64,000 bases of DNA from an uncultured Eubacteriales bacterium (GTDB lineage Bacteria; Bacillota; Clostridia; Oscillospirales; Butyricicoccaceae). Below are positions 60,663-64,000 of the stretch, piece after piece. The stretch covers positions 62,001 to 126,000 of the forward strand of contig CAJTUM010000004.1 of assembly GCA_910579575.1 (NCBI GenBank). Direction: 5' to 3'. Each line of letters starts with the position of its first letter. The stretch's first letter is position 1. Position numbers and translations under genes: made by a program. The notes under the pieces are model-generated. The model was given only the letters and a program-made list of their open reading frames with translations. It was not told the origin of the DNA and made no database searches.

Positions 60663-60908
60663 TTAATTCGGTTTGTGGAACCCTTCCAGGTCGTCAATGC
60701 GGTGGTTTGCAACCCGGATTTTTTCCTCTTGCAGTTCGGTCCGTTCCTCCAGCTTGTAGGTCCGCTCGATCAGGTTGTTGTGGGCCTGCACCCGTTTCTC
60801 CAACTGCTCCAGCCGATAGTTAGTCAGCTTGGAGGAGGTCAGAATACCGACCAGGGAACCGACGGCAGACCCAACAAGGCCAATCAGCGCCACGACAATG
60901 CCCTCCAT
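60663..60908 (-). CDS. XhlA-like small membrane protein
   Basis: This protein has 81 residues from the ATG at 60908. An N-terminal hydrophobic segment (IVVALIGLVGSAVGSLVGIL) and a long charged coiled coil (RLEQLEKRVQAHNNLIERTY) follow the order reversed from classical XhlA, but the size and place beside the holin fit a lysis-associated or spanin-like role. Confidence 0.7.
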   Translation of the reverse strand: MEGIVVALIGLVGSAVGSLVGILTSSKLTNYRLEQLEKRVQAHNNLIERTYKLEERTELQEEKIRVANHRIDDLEGFHKPN

Positions 60909-60992
60909 GCCCTTCACCCCCTTCCTGTGAATTTGAGGCAGCCAGCATATAAAAAGGCGGGGTGCGTTTCCACACCTCGCCTTGCCTCGCGT

Positions 60993-61412
60993 TTACTTGT
61001 ACTTGGGCCTGGCTCCAATCAGCCTGGCAATATGCCAGAGGTCCACTGTCGGGGCGTTGTAGAAGTCATAGGACCATATCCAATGGTCCTCATGTTCAGG
61101 CCGCCGGTATCGCTGGCACAGGGCGTCGCCCCACACCTTATCCCAGCGGGCCTGGCAGGCGTCCCCTGGGTTCTGGGGCTGGAGGCGGGCCAGGATGGCG
61201 GTCACCAGCGCCCCCCGCTCCCGGCCCTGGCCGTCGTCGTCATGGGAAAAGAAGTCGAAAGCGTTCTGGCTGGTGGCGGCGCAAAGCTGCTCCCCCCGCC
61301 ACATAAGGAAGCCGCCCTCGTTTTCGAGAGCGGCCCCCCACGGGATATTGACAGGGCCGGAGAGGCCCTTAAACCTGGCCCGCTGCCGGGCGATATAGCG
61401 GATGTGTTCCAC
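60993..61412 (-). CDS. Hypothetical late phage protein
   Basis: Not recognised. 139 residues from a GTG at 61412 (GAGGGG upstream). It begins VEHIRYIARQRARFKGLSGP and is Trp-rich at the end (DHWIWSYDFYNAPTVDLWHI). It lies 3 bases after the carbohydrate-binding gene and 84 bases before the lysis genes, so it may be a tail-tip or fibre accessory. Confidence 0.65.
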   Translation of the reverse strand: MEHIRYIARQRARFKGLSGPVNIPWGAALENEGGFLMWRGEQLCAATSQNAFDFFSHDDDGQGRERGALVTAILARLQPQNPGDACQARWDKVWGDALCQRYRRPEHEDHWIWSYDFYNAPTVDLWHIARLIGARPKYK

Positions 61413-61415
61413 GGC

Positions 61416-62030
61416 TTACCCCTCCACAGCTTCGGTCCAGCCGAAGGCCCCCGGCTCCCACACATTCCCGTCCTGGTTGCTGGTCCAGTGCTTGCCGTTG
61501 TGGGAAACCTTGGCCCCGGCGCTGTAAGCGTCGTGCGCTCCGACGGGCTGGCTCCAGGCGGGCCATTCCTCTGCCGGGTCAGACGTGGCCGACCACAGGC
61601 TGGCGGCGGTGTCTGGGGTCCAGTCGGCCTGGGAGGTATGGTCCTGGACGCACTTATAGAGCGCCCCGCCATATCGGCGGATATTGCCGACCTTGTAGCT
61701 GATGGGGTAGGCCCAGGGGGCGAACAGCTCGGCGTGTTCCGCTGCCGTGGTGGCGTCGATGGCCCCGGCTTCGGCCATAGTAACAAACATGATACTGCCC
61801 GCCTCGTTGGCCTTGACGATCTCGTCGCCAGCGTCGACTTCCTCCAACATGACGGTGTCCACGCCCTCCATGGCCGTCCGGCCCAGCAGATGGTACACCT
61901 TCCCGGCAAAAGCAATGCCCGAAGCCTCCGGCTCCGGGCACAGGTTATAGCTGCCGTTCTCGGTCAGTTTGATATAGTTGGGGGCCTCGGTCATGCCGAG
62001 GCTTTCCCCGTTTCTTGTGATTTTGAACAT
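61416..62030 (-). CDS. Phage protein with chitin-binding-type CBM5/12 modules
   Basis: This protein has 204 residues. GGAGGTG lies 5 bases before the ATG, and the start overlaps the reverse-transcriptase end by 40 bases. The C-terminal half has two carbohydrate-binding-like modules: YKVGNIRRYGGALYKCVQDH with WTPDTAASLWSA, then YSAGAKVSHNGKHWTSNQDG with VWEPGAFGWTEA. Such modules on tail proteins bind cell-surface glycans. The N-terminal 90 residues are unassigned. Confidence 0.8.
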   Translation of the reverse strand: MFKITRNGESLGMTEAPNYIKLTENGSYNLCPEPEASGIAFAGKVYHLLGRTAMEGVDTVMLEEVDAGDEIVKANEAGSIMFVTMAEAGAIDATTAAEHAELFAPWAYPISYKVGNIRRYGGALYKCVQDHTSQADWTPDTAASLWSATSDPAEEWPAWSQPVGAHDAYSAGAKVSHNGKHWTSNQDGNVWEPGAFGWTEAVEG

Positions 62031-63163
62031 TGGGCACCTCCAAAAAAGATGGCGTGATAGATCCGCCGCAGGCGGAGAAGCCGCCCGTGGTCGTTAAAAT
62101 TGCGATAGTATGCGCCCTGGCACTCCATATACTGCTCGATGTCCTTGAAGTCCCGCTTACCCTCCAGGAACTCCCGGTGGAATAGCTTCAGCTTTCGCCT
62201 GGCCCGCTTGATACCGTCCCGGTTCCCGTTGACGGTCACCTTGCCGGTGGGGCTGAGGGTAAACCGGGCTTTGCAGAAACGGAAGGGTTTGGTCAGGGGT
62301 ATGATTTGGCATTTCCGCTTGTTGACACGAATGCCCATAGCTTCAAAGCGTCGGACCATTTCCCGGACCACGTTCTTCAGCTGCTCCACGTCCGGCATAA
62401 TGATGTAGTAGTCATCCATGTAATGCCCGGCACAATGGACACCAGCCTGGCACTTAACCCAATTATCAACGGGGCTTGGCAAGGCCACCATTTCCTGCTG
62501 GGACGGCTCTACCCCCAGCGGCAGCCCCCGGCCCGGCGTCTGGCAAGGCGAGTGTCGGATGATGGTATCGGCCACCTGGCGTAAGTCCGGGTTTAGAATT
62601 ATCTGTTGGTGGCGCTGGTATATGGCTTGGTGCGGAGCGCTGGGGAAGAAATGCTTTAGGTCCAGCAACGCCACGGCCCCCTCCCGGCCATAGCGCCGGA
62701 AGTGCCAGCGTAGCTGGTCCTTTAGCCGCTTGAAGGTATAGTGCAACCCCATCCCCTTCCGGCTGGCCCCGTTGTCGTGGATCATGCTGGGGGTATAGAG
62801 GGGGACAAGGACCTCGTTGCTGTGTACCTTTTCGATTTGCCGGTCCGCGATTTTGGGCGCATCAATAGGACGCACCTTGCCCCTCTCGCGGAGGGTAAAG
62901 TGCGACCCGGTCTTGGGTGCCCATTTCCCGTCCAGTAGCTCCCGCCGCCGTCGGGCCGTCCCGGAGAACAGGTGGGTTTCAAAGTTCTGCACCGACTGTT
63001 TCCACCGCACCCCATTACAGCATTTTTTCCCGTAATAGAACATTTTACGAAATGAAAACACTTTGTCGATGGGGCCGAGGGCGGCGCAGCGGGCCTCCCT
63101 CTTTTCCTGCCGCCTTGCCCGGCGGCGCTGATACCTTGCCTCTCGGCGTTCTTGACTGTTCAT
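61991..63163 (-). CDS. Reverse transcriptase of a diversity-generating retroelement
   Basis: This protein has 390 residues from the ATG at 63163; the longer frame runs into the template-repeat side and is not used. It begins with a very basic segment (ARYQRRRARRQEKREARCAA). RT motifs: VALLDLKHFFPS (motif A Asp), RGLPLGVEPSQQ (the LPLG-x4-SQ form characteristic of DGR enzymes rather than the PQG-x3-SP of group II introns), and the catalytic GHYMDDYYIIMP. It copies the template repeat RNA with adenine errors. It lies just downstream of avd and the template repeat. Confidence 0.93.
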   Translation of the reverse strand: MNSQERREARYQRRRARRQEKREARCAALGPIDKVFSFRKMFYYGKKCCNGVRWKQSVQNFETHLFSGTARRRRELLDGKWAPKTGSHFTLRERGKVRPIDAPKIADRQIEKVHSNEVLVPLYTPSMIHDNGASRKGMGLHYTFKRLKDQLRWHFRRYGREGAVALLDLKHFFPSAPHQAIYQRHQQIILNPDLRQVADTIIRHSPCQTPGRGLPLGVEPSQQEMVALPSPVDNWVKCQAGVHCAGHYMDDYYIIMPDVEQLKNVVREMVRRFEAMGIRVNKRKCQIIPLTKPFRFCKARFTLSPTGKVTVNGNRDGIKRARRKLKLFHREFLEGKRDFKDIEQYMECQGAYYRNFNDHGRLLRLRRIYHAIFFGGAQCSKSQETGKASA

Positions 63164-63376
63164 AGAGTATTCGCCAACCTCGTACAGATGAATTGTAGGG
63201 TGCCGTCTAATCTGCTTTGTTCCAGCACATGAAACGGGGTAAGGCACAATCCCCCCGCCATGCAAGAAGCGTCCGTGCGGGAACATCAAGGGGCAGTTTT
63301 AGGGATTTCCACCCAGGGAAGTGTATCTCCTTTTGCTTCGGTCGTCTTTCACCTGGACCGGATAAAACCGGCCCCG
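63164..63376 (-). other. Spacer between template repeat and reverse transcriptase gene
   Basis: No gene is supported in this stretch of about 210 bases. It follows the template repeat and leads to the reverse-transcriptase start. In characterised DGRs this stretch is part of the structured template RNA that binds the RT-Avd complex. No specific fold was worked out here. Confidence 0.45.
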
Positions 63377-63526
63377 CTACTCCATTTGACCTCGCATAAA
63401 GCAAAATCCGGGGGCCACCGCCGCCGACCACGAGGCATTGTTGTTGTTGTAGTTGCCGCTGGTGTTGATTTCGCAGAAATTGTTATTGTTGTTGTAGTAG
63501 GGGGACCGCAGCCACGCCCACACCGC
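63377..63526 (-). repeat. Template repeat (TR) of the retroelement
   Basis: On the minus strand this reads as a start-less coding fragment. It contains WLRSPYYNNNNNFCEINTSG, then NYNNNNASWSAA and ends VAPGFCFMRGQME at a TAG (63377 to 63379). Eleven of 19 residues in the centre are Asn encoded by AAC/AAT, the codon type that adenine-specific mutagenesis turns into many amino acids. The 3' part (GFCF and onward) is adenine-poor. Position between avd and the reverse transcriptase is canonical. The limits are approximate because the matching variable repeat is not in the window. Confidence 0.85.
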
Positions 63527-63562
63527 CAGTGGTCGATTGTCAGATACACACCCAATATGGGT

Positions 63563-64000
63563 TTAGGGTCTTTGCCGTTGGCCTAACGATTTTACAGCGC
63601 CTTTGAGAAGTTCGTTTTCCTTGTCGATAAGCTCACCCAGGCTCTGGGCCATTTTGTCCAGTTTCTCCGTTGCCTTGCTGGCGTCCACGGTTTTGCCGGT
63701 GGAGGTGGTAAAGCACCCTTCCGGGTTTTTGTTCATCACCTCATAGCAGAGGGTCAGGCGCACGTCCAAGGCCATCAGGGATGCCCTGGCCTCCAGCAGA
63801 TGGGCCTTGCGAAGCTCGATCCGCTGGGCGTCGGACGGGAAAATGCTGTTAGCCTTTTCGGCATGGTCCAGCACTTCACCGGCCAGCTTGGCAACCGGCT
63901 CCGCCACCAGGCGGGAATACCGGGCCGAAAGCCTGGATAGAAAATTGAGCGTTTCCACATAAATTTGCGCCGCCGTGTTGATAAACTCGGCTTTGCTGGT
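63563..64000 (-). CDS. avd: Avd accessory protein of the retroelement, 5' end beyond window
   Basis: The frame is open to base 64000 without a start (it reads TSKAEFINTAAQIYVETLNF near the edge), so the beginning is outside; the GTG at 63958 is internal. At least 145 residues, all-helical, with LSRLSARYSRLVAEPVAKLA and EARASLMALDVRLTLCYEVM. This fits the four-helix-bundle Avd family, which forms a ring that binds the reverse transcriptase and template RNA. Its TAA stop is followed directly, in the same frame, by the template repeat sequence. Confidence 0.85.
   Translation of the reverse strand, partial: TSKAEFINTAAQIYVETLNFLSRLSARYSRLVAEPVAKLAGEVLDHAEKANSIFPSDAQRIELRKAHLLEARASLMALDVRLTLCYEVMNKNPEGCFTTSTGKTVDASKATEKLDKMAQSLGELIDKENELLKGAVKSLGQRQRP

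Larger units (their letters stand above)
55800..64000. mobile_element. Prophage segment with lysis module and retroelement, incomplete at right edge
   Basis: Rightward small early genes with a repressor switch and leftward late genes (lysis proteins, carbohydrate-binding protein, reverse transcriptase, avd) have phage-like spacing and content. No capsid, terminase or integrase is in the window, so most of the prophage must lie beyond 64,000. GC content is much higher than in the conjugative element. Confidence 0.8.

Noticed and set aside
61416..62030. Target (variable repeat) protein of the retroelement
   Set aside because: Its C-terminus (WTEAVEG) shows no match to the template repeat sequence, and it lies downstream of the reverse transcriptase. 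It is better read as a glycan-binding tail protein.
60600..62057. A 485-codon plus-strand open frame
   Set aside because: It crosses several real minus-strand phage genes with ribosome sites and overlaps. High GC content explains the long open frame.
61991..63163. Group II intron or retron reverse transcriptase
   Set aside because: The LPLG-x4-SQ motif, the adjacent avd gene and the Asn-codon template repeat fit a diversity-generating retroelement. There is no maturase or HNH domain and no retron msr/msd pattern.
1..64000. tRNA or rRNA genes
   Set aside because: No cloverleaf-like or rRNA-like stretch was noticed on either strand while reading; a covariance-model scan would be needed to exclude them fully.

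Overview
The window looks like a gut-type, Gram-positive member of the Clostridia, probably an Oscillospirales relative. Three things support this: an S-layer-homology (SLH) protein, the gene order topA-trmFO-plsX-acpP-rnc, and Shine-Dalgarno sites close to GGAGG throughout. The species cannot be named from sequence alone. Three blocks differ in gene content and base composition.

Block 1 (1 to about 13.4 kb) is a GC-rich chromosomal core, entirely on the minus strand. In transcription order it carries trkH-trkA (potassium uptake), a SpoU/TrmH-family RNA methyltransferase, dprA, topA-trmFO-plsX (joined by 4-base overlaps), acpP, rnc, a radical SAM gene, a DUF559 gene broken by one stop codon, and the start of a secreted SLH protein. 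A block of GC-rich palindromic repeats lies at 1.5 to 1.8 kb.

Block 2 (about 13.6 to 55.75 kb) is an integrative and conjugative element. Its left end has a Tn916-type integrase, two excisionase-like paralogues, a MazF-like toxin, a sigma-factor-like protein and two metalloprotease-type regulators. A repressor with four evenly spaced operators divides this leftward operon from a rightward repressor / ImmA / Y-family polymerase / YolD-like cassette. The middle is a defence operon of six genes: a PLD-SNF2 helicase, a DUF4391 protein, a DUF4365 nuclease-like protein, a type III Mod methyltransferase, an AbiJ/HEPN-like protein and a type III Res helicase-nuclease. The right half is the transfer machinery, all on the minus strand: CHAP hydrolase, VirB4, PrgI, TrbL-like protein, Maff2 protein, VirD4, ArdC-like protein, PcfB, MOBP relaxase, MobC with a likely oriT beside it, YodL/DUF3846, DUF3991-TOPRIM and DUF3848 proteins, and a very large methylase-SNF2 helicase.

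Block 3 (about 55.8 to 64 kb, running off the right edge) is GC-rich prophage DNA. A rightward early cluster of small unknown genes is controlled by mirror-image divergent promoters next to a short helix-turn-helix repressor. A leftward late cluster ends in lysis genes (XhlA-like protein, LLH-type holin, C39/LysM endolysin). At the right edge lies most of a diversity-generating retroelement: avd, an asparagine-codon-rich template repeat, and a reverse transcriptase with a YMDD box. The target gene with the variable repeat is not in the window and probably lies just beyond base 64,000.

The most interesting items are the extended type III restriction operon carried by the conjugative element, the retroelement, and several regulatory arrays: phased operators at 19.48 to 19.59 kb, competing RNA stems at 18.07 to 18.15 kb, and ten GGCAACC words at 56.28 to 56.53 kb. 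Assignments rest on motif reading and memory of protein families; no searches were run.
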